A stretch of DNA of 64,000 nt, from the NCBI GenBank assembly GCA_021234155.1, contig JAJEKV010000054.1, forward strand, positions 6,297,042-6,361,041. Direction: 5' to 3'. The translations under genes were made by a program, and so were the position numbers. Below, in pieces: positions 50,170 to 60,758 of the stretch (position 1 is the first letter of the stretch; every line of letters begins with the position of its first letter). The DNA is from Isoetes taiwanensis (lineage: Eukaryota; Streptophyta; Lycopodiopsida; Isoetales; Isoetaceae). The notes below the pieces were generated by a model. That model saw nothing but the letters and a program-made list of their open reading frames with translations, ran no database searches and was not told the DNA's origin.

Positions 50170-53100
50170 AACAAATAGGAATTGTGCCTCGCATGGTCTC
50201 ACGGAATTGTCGGGGCTTCCCATGGCGAGATGGGAGATAGTCTCAACTTCGGTTACCCACGGACATGGATCTCATCTTCTTCATGGAAACATGGGAGCAT
50301 GCAGGACACAAGATACCGAGCTTGCGGGATACGGTGCTACTCAATTTTAATGATTGCCAGGGAAGGCGGGGGCATGGGGGGTTGCTACTACCAAGCGGCC
50401 TTGGCACGGTCAATCTCCTTGTTCAAGATAGACAACTGCTTAGGTACTTGTGGGTGCATGTACAAAGCTGCGATGTGAGACCCCTCTTTGTGGCGGCCCG
50501 CTACTTTCCACATGCGAGAAAGCAACTTCTATCACACCCACTTTCGGATGTGGATAGGCTGGACCCTATGTCGATCTATATGATGACATCTGGCAAACAT
50601 AAGCGATTGGCGGTGTCATACTCTTGGAGACTTCAATGCGCAGCGCCTTTGGGATAGAACAATCCATGAGATTTGATCCCTTGACTGATGATATATTGCA
50701 GCTGCATCCTACAGAAGGAGCTTGGTCATAGACATCAGGTGACAATCAGGTCACGCGCTATGGTAGACAGTTGCTTTTGCTCTGTGGTATCTTTGATCTT
50801 GTAATCTGCAATGGTCTGGCACAATGGCCGTCCACCCGCAAGAGCACTTGTAGGCAGGGGAAAACCGGGGGAGGATCTAGTGTGGAGGACTATGTCTTTG
50901 GTGCACGGCAGGATATGCATGTCGTCAAGCACTTCCGGTGGGAACAACTAATAGGGATGAAGAGATCGACTCAGACCACTTACTACTTTACTTGAAGTTG
51001 GCTTGGCAGGTTGTGCGAACCCCCTGTGCAACAACTCCTCACATGCCTCAGCTGTGATTGGATTATGAACATGCAGGGGCAGAAATTTTGCAATATCCTA
51101 CACTAGAGCAAGCGGGCGGCCGGCCCGATGTGCTTAGGGGCTGGCGGAGAGATGCTTTGGGATAAACGCGCATGACGGACCTCGAGGAACACAACCTTCC
51201 CGCGTAATCAATGGTTTGATGCGAGTGCAAGGAACATAAGCGGCTGGCGTCGTCAAGTCCTGAGACCACGCTGCGCCCACATGCGGTTAGACAATACAGC
51301 GTCTTCCTTAAAGCTAAGAAAGCGGATACATTGCGCGGCGCATCAAAGGGAAATGTTTTACCTCACGGGCGTCACCCGGGACCTTACGGCGAAGGGTTCT
51401 TAGAAAGCGGTACATCCCACGGGGAACATCACTCTGGCGATGGAGGCAATACTTGCAGCTACTATATGACCCTCGAGGTGCGCATGCGGCATTACCCGCA
51501 AGAAGACCCGGTGCTAGAAATCCGCGATTCGGACGTGGAACAAGGCTTCTGGCGTCTTGCCAATGGGAAAGCCAGGACTGGATGGTATGCGGCGGGATTG
51601 CTTAAGTGGGCGGTGTCTATAATACCACCATTTGGCCTTGCCTTGTTCAACAAGGCATTCTGGGAAGGCTTCCATGCTTGCGGTGGACCAATAGCGAGTT
51701 GTTCCCATCTATAAAGGCGGTGACCGCCTTTGTCCGACCAATTACCTTACAATCATGGCGGTTCGGTGTTTGCAAAATTGCTTCTTTGGGATTCTCAAGC
51801 GGTAGTTTGGCTGGGGGAGGCGGCGAGATCGCGGGCCCTCACCCAGGCAGAATCCAGACCCCGGCACTCAACCATTGACCTCATCTTCACGTTGCGAACT
51901 CCGGTTGAAGACAGCAGGAACCACCGTTAGGATCTATATTGTTGCTTCGTGGATTTTGCGAAGGCGTTTGATGTTGTGCCTTGGGAAAAACTATGGGCAA
52001 GATTGCGGCAATTTGGGGGTTCTGTAGATTTGCGAGAATGCGATTAATACGCTATATGAAAGATGCTTTCCGAATGGGTTTGCGCCCGACAAGCCAACCA
52101 TTTGATAGTAGTATCGGGGCTCGTCATGGATGCCCTCTCTCCCCAACATTGTTTGGGCTTTACATTGATCAATTGGAGAGCTGGCTTGCTGATAATGGGG
52201 CGACGGAGCTCACCTTCTCTACCAGATCATCAGGCAGTTAATATATGCTGATGATGTGGACCTCCTAGCTTACACACCAGCAGACATGCAACGACATCTC
52301 GATGCCCTGGACACATTCTGTCAAGCGACTGATATGCGCGTCGACCTGGCCAAGACTAAGGTGGTTTTTATATCATCTTCACGTCAGCCGAGGATCCCTT
52401 CCTTCAGTTACCGAGGGCAGAATGTGGAAGTAGCATCCACATACAAATATTTAGGAGTGGAGTTTCCTTTTACTATGCACTGGGACACATCCATACGGCT
52501 ACGACGGCGGGCTGGAAGGCACTATATGCAATGCAAAATAATAGTCATAGAGCGGAGTTGTATGATTGGGGCCATCAGTCATGCCTGTTCAAGGTCTTAG
52601 TGGAGCCTGTCCTTTTGTATGGGGTTGAAGTATGGGGCCCAGTAGTATCCCTCGCTACTTGGAATGACTTGGAGCAGGTGCAGAAAGCCTTCTTGGTACG
52701 AGCACTAGGGGTGAAGTCCACAGTCCCATATCAAATTCTACTGCAGGAGACAGGATTCTTGCATCTTCAGAGGGTGACCCTTGATCGCCACATTGTCTAT
52801 TTTCAGAAGGCGGTCAATATGGACGATGCTCGTCTCCCTAAACTAGCTTATATCATGGCAATGGGGGCCTAGCGCCTCAAGGCCTCTTTGGAGGGAAAAA
52901 AAGCTCAATGGTTGGCTAGATGGAATGTGCGGGAGCACATGTGCATACATGTGCAACAGAGGCGGTCGCCATAGCTTGAGGCAATATCTTGACGCTTGCT
53001 TCCTCGGCAAGCTTTGGGATGCCTGGCTCTTGAGCAGGTCAAGATAGCACACTATCGGCGCCACATAAATCCCACATTGGAGCGAGGCCCGCAATGCTAC

Positions 53101-53435
53101 TGCGCACCCACTTGCCCATGAAAAGGCGGACTCATTGCCTCCATTCGCACAAGGGCACATCATCTTGGTGAATTGAGACAGCGGATGGATTGGTGAGTCA
53201 CGTCGGGGCCAGGCTCTGTCAATGCTACCAAATGGGAGTCATTGAGGATGAATCTCATACCCTTCAAAGTTGCCCAACATATGATCAAATCCGGACTGGC
53301 GCTATCTTTGAGTTGGTCGGGCTTGGCCAGCCGCTACATGTGATATTGAGCGGCATCCCCGTGGTCTTTGGGATCATACCAACCGAGGAGGTTATAGACA
53401 TGCGAGATCAGCTATGTCCTTGGGCACGCACTTGA
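50170..53435 (+). pseudogene. LINE ORF2: endonuclease and reverse transcriptase
   Basis: Frames in order: 'RNCRGFPW' and 'MDLIFFMETWEHAG' (APE-type endonuclease, N and E residues), 'CCFVDFAKAFD' near 51.95 kb (motif A), 'GARHGCPLSPTLFGLYIDQL' (motif B), 'LIYADDVDLLAYTPADMQ' (motif C), 'TYKYLGVEF', 'LVEPVLLYGVEVWGPV', and a C-terminal 'ARLCQCYQMGVIEDESHTLQ' with the C..C..H..C pattern. The protein would nick DNA and reverse-transcribe LINE RNA. At least five frame changes separate the blocks. Confidence 0.8.
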
Positions 53436-53618
53436 CATGTATATATACATTTATTTCATGATGATGTATACTTGTACAGATTGACAGCATTCTTATTGCT
53501 GCCACGGTTTTTCCCTCGAAAATCCTTCGGGTGGGGGGTTTTTTCACCCGAACAGTAATAAGTTTGTTGCGCTCCTTCTGGGTCCCATAGGCCGATTGGT
53601 CTCAGTGGACGATAAAAA

Positions 53619-53712
53619 ACCATTCTTATTCTTATTTTTATTCTTATTCTTATTCTTATTCTTATTCTTATTCTTATTCTTATTCTTATTATTATTCTTA
53701 TTCTTATTCTCT
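53619..53712 (+). repeat. (TTATTC)n tail of the LINE
   Basis: About fifteen tandem TTATTC units with few changes form the 3' tail. The other copies end in CTATT repeats, so the tail is simple-repeat rather than poly-A, unlike the L1-type elements in this window. Confidence 0.9.
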
Positions 53713-53761
53713 CCAAAAGGAGACCTCTAAGAATTTTCGTCCAACTCCAGAGCAGTTTGAT

Positions 53762-54779
53762 ATGGCACGCACGAAAGCTACAGCCAAAAAATACCAAGCT
53801 CGTGAAGGTGTTTGACATGTAAGCATAGGCAAGCAGATTTACCCTGAGAAGCATCCAAAGTTCGAGAACAAAGATTCATCCGAGGAACGGAGTTCACAAG
53901 GAGACGAGACGGTGGTATTAGTGGATTATGCTGAGTCGTCGTCAGAAGAGCAGCAATCAGAATCACAAGAACAAGAAGAATCGCAGCAGGGAAAGGACTC
54001 AGAATCGCGAAAAAGGAGGAAAGTACGGTGGGGTAAGCAAAAAGTGACACATGTGGCTGCAGAAAAATCGGAAGAACAAGATGAGTCAATTTCACGGAAG
54101 AGACGATCTAAACGACGCCTTGATAGGTATGATAATTTGAATCTGGTAATTTGTGATCAAGGACATCCGGAGCGAACAGAACAAAATCTCTCGGAGCAAG
54201 CTATAGCACCACCACCACCTTATCCACAATGGCCTACCCATGGGAAATCAGATAAGAAGTATAGAGCAGAGGAGAGACCATTAAGCCTCCAGAATGATCG
54301 GGAATACCAGAGAAAGTTGCAAGATTACCGTGCATATATGAAACAATGGATTGCCTATAATCATTGGTAATAGCATACTAAAGATTCCCAGATTTGTAAA
54401 AGGGAAAAGACCCCCAGCGGATATTTGGAATCCCCCACCTCGACCTGAAGAGCCAAAGAAACCGGCAAAGCATGGGCCAAACTCAAAGCATTCCAGGGCC
54501 CTAAGAGAAATTAGGCATTTTCAACAATGCGTTAATCTCTTGATTCGAAGAGCCGCCTTTGAGAGGCTAGTGCGAGAAATTATGCAGGAATTCATGACGC
54601 AGTACAGGATTACCCCTATGATGCTCAGGGTTTGCCAAGAAGCAGCTAAGACAGAGTTGTGTCAGTTGTTTGAGGAGTCAAATCTCTGTGCTATTCACGC
54701 AAAACGAGTCACTGTTATTCCGAAGGACATGAATTTGGCAAAACGAATACGAAGGGAAAAGATATTGGGTTACTTTTGA
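53762..54779 (+). pseudogene. Divergent histone H3-like gene with very long N-terminal tail
   Basis: The ATG at 53762 reads 'MARTKATAKK', the conserved H3 N-terminus. After a UGA at 53813 the same frame stays open for 184 codons: a Ser/Glu/Gln-rich acidic stretch, a basic 'RKRRKVRWGK' (likely nuclear signal) and a proline patch 'APPPPYPQW'. A shift of frame at 54351-54370 leads to 142 codons ending in a histone fold: '[10 protein letters not shown]' (alpha N), '[12 protein letters not shown]' (alpha 1), '[12 protein letters not shown]' (alpha 2), '[16 protein letters not shown]', 'RIRREK' (alpha 3). Loop 1 has canonical H3 length, not the longer loop of most CENH3, yet divergence and tail size are CENH3-like. 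Canonical H3 is ~136 residues; this would be ~330. No intron of plausible size is seen, so it may be a retrocopy; it begins 50 bases after a LINE tail. It is a pseudogene, or a gene with sequence errors. Confidence 0.7.
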
Positions 54780-55409
54780 CGAGTTAGAGATTCACTAAAT
54801 CTTGTCTTAATTAAAAGAAAACGTGTTAGTATAATTATGTTTAAAGGTATTCGTTTTATAGACTTCTCATTACAAGAATTTAGTTCTTCTACATTAAAAG
54901 GCTCTCATATTAAACTTTGCTTCGGATTCTATAAAGTTATAATGGTATCTATAAATTTGTAAAGTTATAATGCTTCTACAAAGTTATAATGGTACGAGTA
55001 AATTGCCCACCGTTGGTGGGCTTTACATGTGATTGTTCATTTTTTGTGATTTTTACTTGAACAATACTCGGAATGAGTTATTCAGATTTTTGGGTTTAAA
55101 GGTTGGTTTACATTAAATTTCTTTAAGCATGGAACTATTAGTGTTGCAATGCATTGCTTAAACATTGGAACTCATAATCTAACGTTCCACACAACACAAT
55201 TTAGATCAGAAGTATCAAACTTGATTAAGATATCCATATGCTTTAAAATTTCGTCTTGTATTGCCATCATTTAATTTCTAGTTCATGTCAGGAACAAAAT
55301 AAATATTACGCTTGAAGTTATATCCATTAATCTGCCATATCTCCAGCAATATAAGGTAGCAACCTAAATTCATTTAGATTGAATAATCACCTTAAAAACA
55401 TCATAAGTT
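54780..55409. other. AT-rich flank
   Basis: Contains three near copies of a short TATAAAGTTATAATGGTA-like motif at 54928-54995. No gene recognised and no poly-A tail directly after the H3-like frame. Confidence 0.4.
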
Positions 55410-56127
55410 CTAGCAAGACTTAAACCACCAATCAACAGAGTTAATCTTATTGCCCTTCATTTTGGCTTCTTTCTTGGAAGCATATCGATCAATCATCATG
55501 ACACCGTCAATTGGATTGTAAATCATGCCTTCAACAAAATCAGGTACTTTGTCGGGATTATCTTGATCCTCATCCTTGGGGCAAAAAGAATCAATATACG
55601 TTGTGCAAGATCTCGCAAAGAACCCTTGACAGGAGTATAATTAAGACGCTAGCATTGCTATAAACCAGCTGGATATTCAGCCAGAATACATATTCAGCCA
55701 GAATGCCTTCTCATGCTTGCCTGACTGCTTCAAAATGCAAATGGAACTACATGACGCGATTGAATGTGCACTGAGATGAAAGCACCAAAGGACAAACAAA
55801 ACTTTAGCCAAACTCTAACTTTATATGACATAAAATAATGCTAGACAAACTTTCACTCAAACATAACCAAGCCCTTTCAGCATTAGCAGCATGTATCCTC
55901 AATGCATTAGGCAGAATAATTCTTAATCAACATGTCATGCACACTCCATGTCAGTAATATCCGAGGGACGAATGTAGCTCAGATATACAGGAAGCTTCTC
56001 AACATATGGTCCTGTCAATTTCTCTTAACATTATGGTTTACAAAATCAGCTTAATCTCTGCGGCCACAAGCAGACCAAGGGTGCCTTGCGACCAGGGAAT
56101 TGAACATAAGAGATTTGCAATGCTCAT
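55410..56127 (-). pseudogene. DWF1: Sterol Delta24-reductase (DWF1/DIMINUTO) fragment
   Basis: The enzyme is a membrane-bound FAD-dependent reductase of sterol and brassinosteroid synthesis, ~560 residues in plants. Two minus-strand pieces match its middle. 56127-56038 reads 'IPWSQGTLGLLVAAEIKLI', nearly identical to the plant consensus (..YAIPWSQGTLGLLVAAEIKLIP). 55625-55410 reads 'YIDSFCPKDEDQDNPDK', 'VPDFVEGMIYNPIDGVMM', 'RYASKKEAKMKGNKINSV', 'WWFK', then a stop where the family continues 'PWFYQHAQ'. Between them is a ~410-base gap where some 20 residues are expected. Upstream of 56127 the sense is in a shifted frame ('KLVRNEHCKS'). About 110 residues survive, so this is a relic, perhaps with an intron kept. 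Confidence 0.8.
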
Positions 56128-57480
56128 TTCTGACCAGCTTAGATTTAAGTTGCAATGTTGCATCTTGCAAAAATATCAGCATTTTGAAGAGCCTCAACAA
56201 TTGATACCAAAATAAAACAAAAAGATTACACAGGAAGATGCAGAAGAGTACTGATCTTTTTCGTTGCAGGGATATTCATTTGTCTGGTGCATTTGCAAAA
56301 GATATTTTTACAGCCAAAAACTTACTTCCTTCAAGACTCAGATAGTTGCAAGGGCATAATCAAGCTATCATCCTCCATTATTTTAGACGATGATGTCAGA
56401 TACTCCAACCTCAGGCTAGCATTTCCCACTGACACTGACAGAAGTCACTTGACATCCTACAAATAATATAATCACTGTGGGGATATAGATGCTTGAGAAG
56501 AGTTTTAACTATACATGAGCACAAAATAAGGCTTTCACTCAACAGCAAAGGTATCGTAGACAACATATAAAAGATGTACATAGACGTTCTCCTTTGTCTC
56601 AGTTCATGTACTGCAAGCCAACTGCAAGACAATGCATGCAATAGAATTTCCCGTGCTTTGCAGCAAATGACTAAGTTAAGGTTTCATACTCCAAAAGCAA
56701 TGCACTATCATGGAATATAATGAGTCTAACCTCAACAGCTTGATTGCCTTCTTCTCAAACTGCATAACTAACGAAGTAACCAACAAAGGCATATGCCTTG
56801 ATTACTTCTTTTAACTATACTTGGCTGAAAACAAAACTAACAAACCCGAAGCTTAATATTCAGATAATACACTGTTTCTTCTCATTTCTCACATAGTTTG
56901 GAGCAAGTATATGGTGTGTAGAATGATGTTTATCAGGAATAGATTTTGTGTTTTTAATAATAAGTAACTAATTTGTATTTCAAAAGCTTTGCATATGCAA
57001 AACCCTTGCATATATCATGGCTAAGATTTTTTCTTTGCCATCCTCTTAAATCAATCTCGCAACCATATGAATCTTAGAATGAAGTGGAAAGTTGAAATGG
57101 TTCGTTCTATGTCTAGTCTGCAAGTCTCGAAGATCTTAAGAGTGTAAATGCAATAGGAAGTCTGAATGAGTCTCTGTCTATTCTAAAGTGTATATGCATT
57201 TAAATTAGAGCTTAAATCAGTTTAAAAAAGGCAAATAGAAAGCTGTAAATGAAGTTGCGACTGCATCCACAATCCATACAGGAAACGTTGAAGCGCAACA
57301 ATGTAAATAAAGTGTTATAAAGCACCATCTACGCTCATCATTTCTACAAAGTTCCAACTTCATTGCCATCATGTAGACTGTTGTGCATTGCTAAACCTCT
57401 TCAGGTATATTTCCATTGCTATGCCGGCCTACTACAGAAACAAACTAATTTTAGATTGGGCAGCCATACACTCTTCTCAC
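56128..57480. other. AT-rich sequence, no recognised gene
   Basis: I looked on the minus strand for the N-terminal half of DWF1 and found nothing convincing. A weak exon-like stretch near 56340-56450 remains unassigned. Confidence 0.35.
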
Positions 57481-57549
57481 CTTATCCAGACGGAGTGGAA
57501 GGCCCATGAGTTGTAATATCTCCCTAAATCTTTCCCTAGAAACGCCTTT
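57481..57549 (-). other. Candidate 69-bp orphan exon
   Basis: On the minus strand a TTTATTTCAG acceptor is followed by exactly 23 open codons including 'GVSRERFREILQLMGLPLR' and then a strong AAG/GTGAGAAG donor. Multiple-of-three length, good splice sites on both sides and protein-like wording suggest a real or relic exon. A second piece, 'GRHSNGNIPEEV', occurs ~50 bases downstream, possibly the next exon. I do not recognise the family. Confidence 0.35.
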
Positions 57550-58772
57550 CTGAAATAAAGAAATAAATTAATAAACAAAAGTGGTTACCATGCAAAGTAA
57601 ACTGGAGTTCAGAAGACTGAGCAGAAACAACAGAAGAGCGAAATATCAACGAATTTCACCTGGTACTGGGGTCGAAAATGCCATTCTAAGCAGGTCGAAA
57701 ATGACATTCTAAGAAGATTTCACCTGGTTCGAATCAAATTTTAGAATGTAAGATTTAGAATGAAATACAAAATCCTACACAAATTGATGCTCTAAAGCCC
57801 TGTGTATATTCCCAATGCCTATCCTTATGACCAGGATGTTCTCCACTTAGGTACTAAAAAGCTACGCCATAGCCACGAGCCAAGAAGTTCTGCCCCATAT
57901 CTTCCCGACGCCGTTTTCAAACATACACGGGCTTATAGCACCTTTTCGCATTAAAGAGCACACACACGCATATAGCACCTTTTCGCATTAAAAAAGCACA
58001 CATGGCATGCCACATGGCACAATCCAAGCCGCCCACGTTTGATGCATGACATACATACTTACAAGATAATTTTATTATATAAAGAAAAGAAGATGCTATA
58101 TATTGAACTTTCTAGCATTTATAGAATAGCACCATTGTAATTTGGTAATCAGGCAGTTATAAGTAATGCTAGATAACATATTGAGTCTGGGTGAATATCT
58201 TATAGACCGAGCTTATCACATAACTAGTAATTCCGTATTGACCAGCTATAATTATTATATCAATCTATGGAAAATCTTTGAATGCAATTGTGCTAACAGA
58301 TTATATTTAAGCCGTTATAAGCATCGGATGTGCTCAACCAGTATTACTATTGATGGATCTGTAGTCTGTACTAGTAAAATATACTCAAAAATACCTTAGC
58401 AATAGCAGAACAACGACTTGTTCTTAGCATAGTAAGCACGAAACTGTAAAATAGTATAGGCTCATGTAGAATAGCATAAAATTGTAATAAGTTAATGTTA
58501 ATAGCTTGAAATATCTAAAGAGTGGGACGGATTCAGAAACAGGAAGCAAGCCCGAAACTGCATTTTATTCTAAATCCAGTCTGCAGCAAGCCAAATTTGT
58601 AGAAAACCCTAAATCCGTACCCTTTCACAGTGACGGATTTTGGGCAATCTGTAATAAAAGATAGAAGCTATAGTCAGAAGTTATGAAGAGAAGCAAAGAT
58701 ATAAAAAGCTTAGATCAAACCTGTAAATAGCAAACACCAATTCACAAAGTTAGCAAGAAGGCAAAAATATGG
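57550..58772. other. AT-rich sequence, no recognised gene
   Basis: Contains a duplicated ATAGCACCTTTTCGCATTAAA (near 57936 and 57971) and related CGAAAATG/CATTCTAAG duplications near 57670-57710. Otherwise unremarkable. Confidence 0.4.
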
Positions 58773-58848
58773 CATAGGGCGATGCATGCCGCGCCCTGGC
58801 CTCAACCCAGACTTTCGCAGAGGCCCCAAGCGCGGGGTAAGTCGCACG
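58773..58848. repeat. GC-rich repeat, copy A
   Basis: About 76 bases sharing GCATGCCGCGCCC, TCGCAGAGG and CCAAGCGCGGG with copy B at 59016-59091, in AT-rich surroundings. The copies are ~243 bases apart and in the same orientation. The inner GCATGC and GGCGCG.. parts are near-palindromic. Confidence 0.7.
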
Positions 58849-59015
58849 CACATCAAAGAATCTGTCTTATTTTCATCTTTCCCGAACAAAGCTTTGAGCA
58901 CCTGCATTGACTTGCAAACTTCGATCAAACACCTGCAGTAGGATCTTACTCAGCATCTCATTACCTTTACAAAGAAAAACCTCTTCAAGACCCTGAGTCG
59001 CCTGAAGAAAGGCGC

Positions 59016-59091
59016 GAGGCGACGCATGCCGCGCCCCAGGGCCATGCCAAAATATCGCAGGACCTCCAAGCGCGGGATCTGTCGCCCATAC
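59016..59091. repeat. GC-rich repeat, copy B
   Basis: Matches copy A along its length (GACGCATGCCGCGCCCC, TATCGCAGGA, CTCCAAGCGCGGGAT, GTCGC). Sequences between the copies are not obviously repeated. Confidence 0.7.
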
Positions 59092-59181
59092 CCTGTAGCT
59101 CTGGAAAAATTTTGCCCTAAATCGTAGTCAATTTTTTTCACTCTTTTTCTTTCCCTGCCCGCAAATGCAAATGATAAAATC

Positions 59182-59210
59182 TTTTTATTTATTTATTTAT
59201 TTATTTATTT
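59182..59210. repeat. (TTTA)n microsatellite
   Basis: About seven TTTA units. Confidence 0.85.
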
Positions 59211-59800
59211 CATTTTAGTTTCTACACATATCCTTGATTCCTAATCTTTCTAAACTTCCCCACATCATACCGAGTTGCCTAGCTTTACCTTCCTTGCTGT
59301 GCAAACTCTAGGACTTGATTTTTGAAACGACTAGTTCTTTCAGCACCAGTTGTCTACATAATTCAAAAGCATACATTGGCATAAGTAGAAAGTGATTCCA
59401 CTTTATTCACTACACCCTCGCACCATTACACCCTTGTGCCAATATAATAGTGCCTAGGCCTTGTCCAGTTACGATATGCTTAGACCCTGAGCATGTTAAG
59501 GAAAGTGTTGGTGCCATTAAAATTTTCTAGTGCGTAGATCAACTTACCCCGTTATTAATATTTAACTAAAAAGGACATGATTTGGTTGCGTGAATTCTTA
59601 GCACAAGTATTCATCTATTAGACAAAACCTAAGCTTTGAAAAAAAAGGCATGAAACCCTAAGAGTCTTTTGGGTATATATATCCTTCAGCTCCTACTTGA
59701 AGCCACAAGAAGCTTACTTAGGCGATTTTTCATACTCCTCATCCTATTATATAGCTTTTATTTGCACCTTGCATAGTTTCGGCGCCTACAGAATTTGCTC
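59211..59800. other. Possible promoter/LTR sequence of the next retroelement
   Basis: Contains a TATA-like GGTATATATATCC near 59672 about 130 bases upstream of a primer-site-like sequence. The start of an LTR could not be fixed. Confidence 0.3.
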
Positions 59801-59802
59801 AA

Positions 59803-59821
59803 TGGTACTGCAACTCAGAGC
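59803..59821 (+). promoter_or_regulatory. Primer-site-like sequence, tRNA-iMet type, split
   Basis: TGGTA and TCAGAGC, the two halves of the initiator tRNA-Met complement, are separated by seven extra bases. Its place just before a long gag-position reading frame fits a decayed LTR-element or endogenous pararetrovirus leader. Confidence 0.4.
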
Positions 59822-59839
59822 ACATCAGATAAGCATCAA

Positions 59840-60758
59840 TCGATGAGGTATTTCAAGTCTTTCAGCATAGCTTTGATCTTTATGAGACAACAACGCCTTA
59901 TTGTCAAGATATCCTTGATCGATATAATCAAGATCTCCAGGGCCAGGAAGTAAGACTTCAAGGACAAATCGAAACGTGGATCTCTCTTAAAGCTATCACG
60001 ACAGCACTAAGCCATATATCAGGGAAAACAATTAGAAGAAGGACTGAAAGAATGCCCGCATACATGACATGTAAGGTTTAAGGGCACAAATATGTATCAG
60101 CTCAAGCCTTCGCAACCTTCTTGCATTATCAAGAAGTAAATAGGACAGGGGAACCATCGGTGCGACCCCTTAATCTCGCACCATTGAATATGAGGGCAGC
60201 TAGGCCATATTTAGAAGAACTGGACATCAAATCCAACCTTCTAGAGGGGCCATCGCAGAACATCAGGAAGAAGAAGAGGATTATGAGGAAGAAGTCTATG
60301 ACTTCGAAAATGAACCCAGATTAGCCAAACAGTTGGAGAAGTACATAGAGGCCACAGAGGGCCTCCCAAGAAAAGCAACAGCTTCCCTAGTTGGAATCAC
60401 ATCTCTTACGCCAATTATCATCGAAGGGGAGGAGTACCTTTTCGTAGATGATACCTTACACCTACCGTACTGCATTGATCAAGGTCTCAACTTGGATGAA
60501 CTCCTGGCCATCATCATTGATGCTTATAATGATGACTTCATTGATTATTCCGAGCAGGAGCTTCCAAGAAAGATAGCTAAAAATGAGACCTATACCACAC
60601 AGAACATCACCGACATACAAGCATATGATTTTATCAAGCATCGGATGCAGCACCAAGACCTTCCAGGTGAGGATGAGTTTCAGGCAATTCAAGCAAGATT
60701 GTTTAAGAGTGGGAGCACAGCCAAATCCAAACAAGCCACGTCATCATCCAAACCCTGA
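59840..60758 (+). pseudogene. Retroelement ORF in gag position, family unknown
   Basis: A protein-like plus-strand reading of roughly 300 codons includes 'YCQDILDRYNQDLQGQEVRL', 'EEEEDYEEEVYDFENEP', 'DELLAIIIDAYNDDFIDYSE' and a Ser/Lys-rich end. It is acidic, helical-looking and lacks a zinc knuckle. The position after a primer-site-like sequence suggests a capsid-type protein of an LTR element or a caulimovirid-like fossil. It is broken, with about two breaks. I cannot name the family. Confidence 0.4.

Larger units (their letters stand above)
49965..53712 (+). mobile_element. LINE of the same family, 5'-truncated before ORF2
   Basis: Contains most of ORF2, the family 3' UTR (GGTTTTTCCCTCGAAAATCC.., GGGTCCCATAGGCCGATTGG) and a long hexamer tail. 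The 5' edge falls in or just before the endonuclease, so ORF1 is missing. It sits in the leader of an LTR element. Frames shift several times, but catalytic blocks are well preserved, and the copy looks younger than the L1 at 13-19 kb. Confidence 0.8.

Noticed and set aside
53807-53827. A 21-base GT..AG intron removing the in-frame stop in the H3-like gene
   Set aside because: Far shorter than any plausible plant intron.
53762-54779. Firm call as centromeric histone CENH3
   Set aside because: Loop 1 has the canonical H3 length and the CENH3-specific loop is absent, so only 'H3-like, possibly CENH3-like' is justified.
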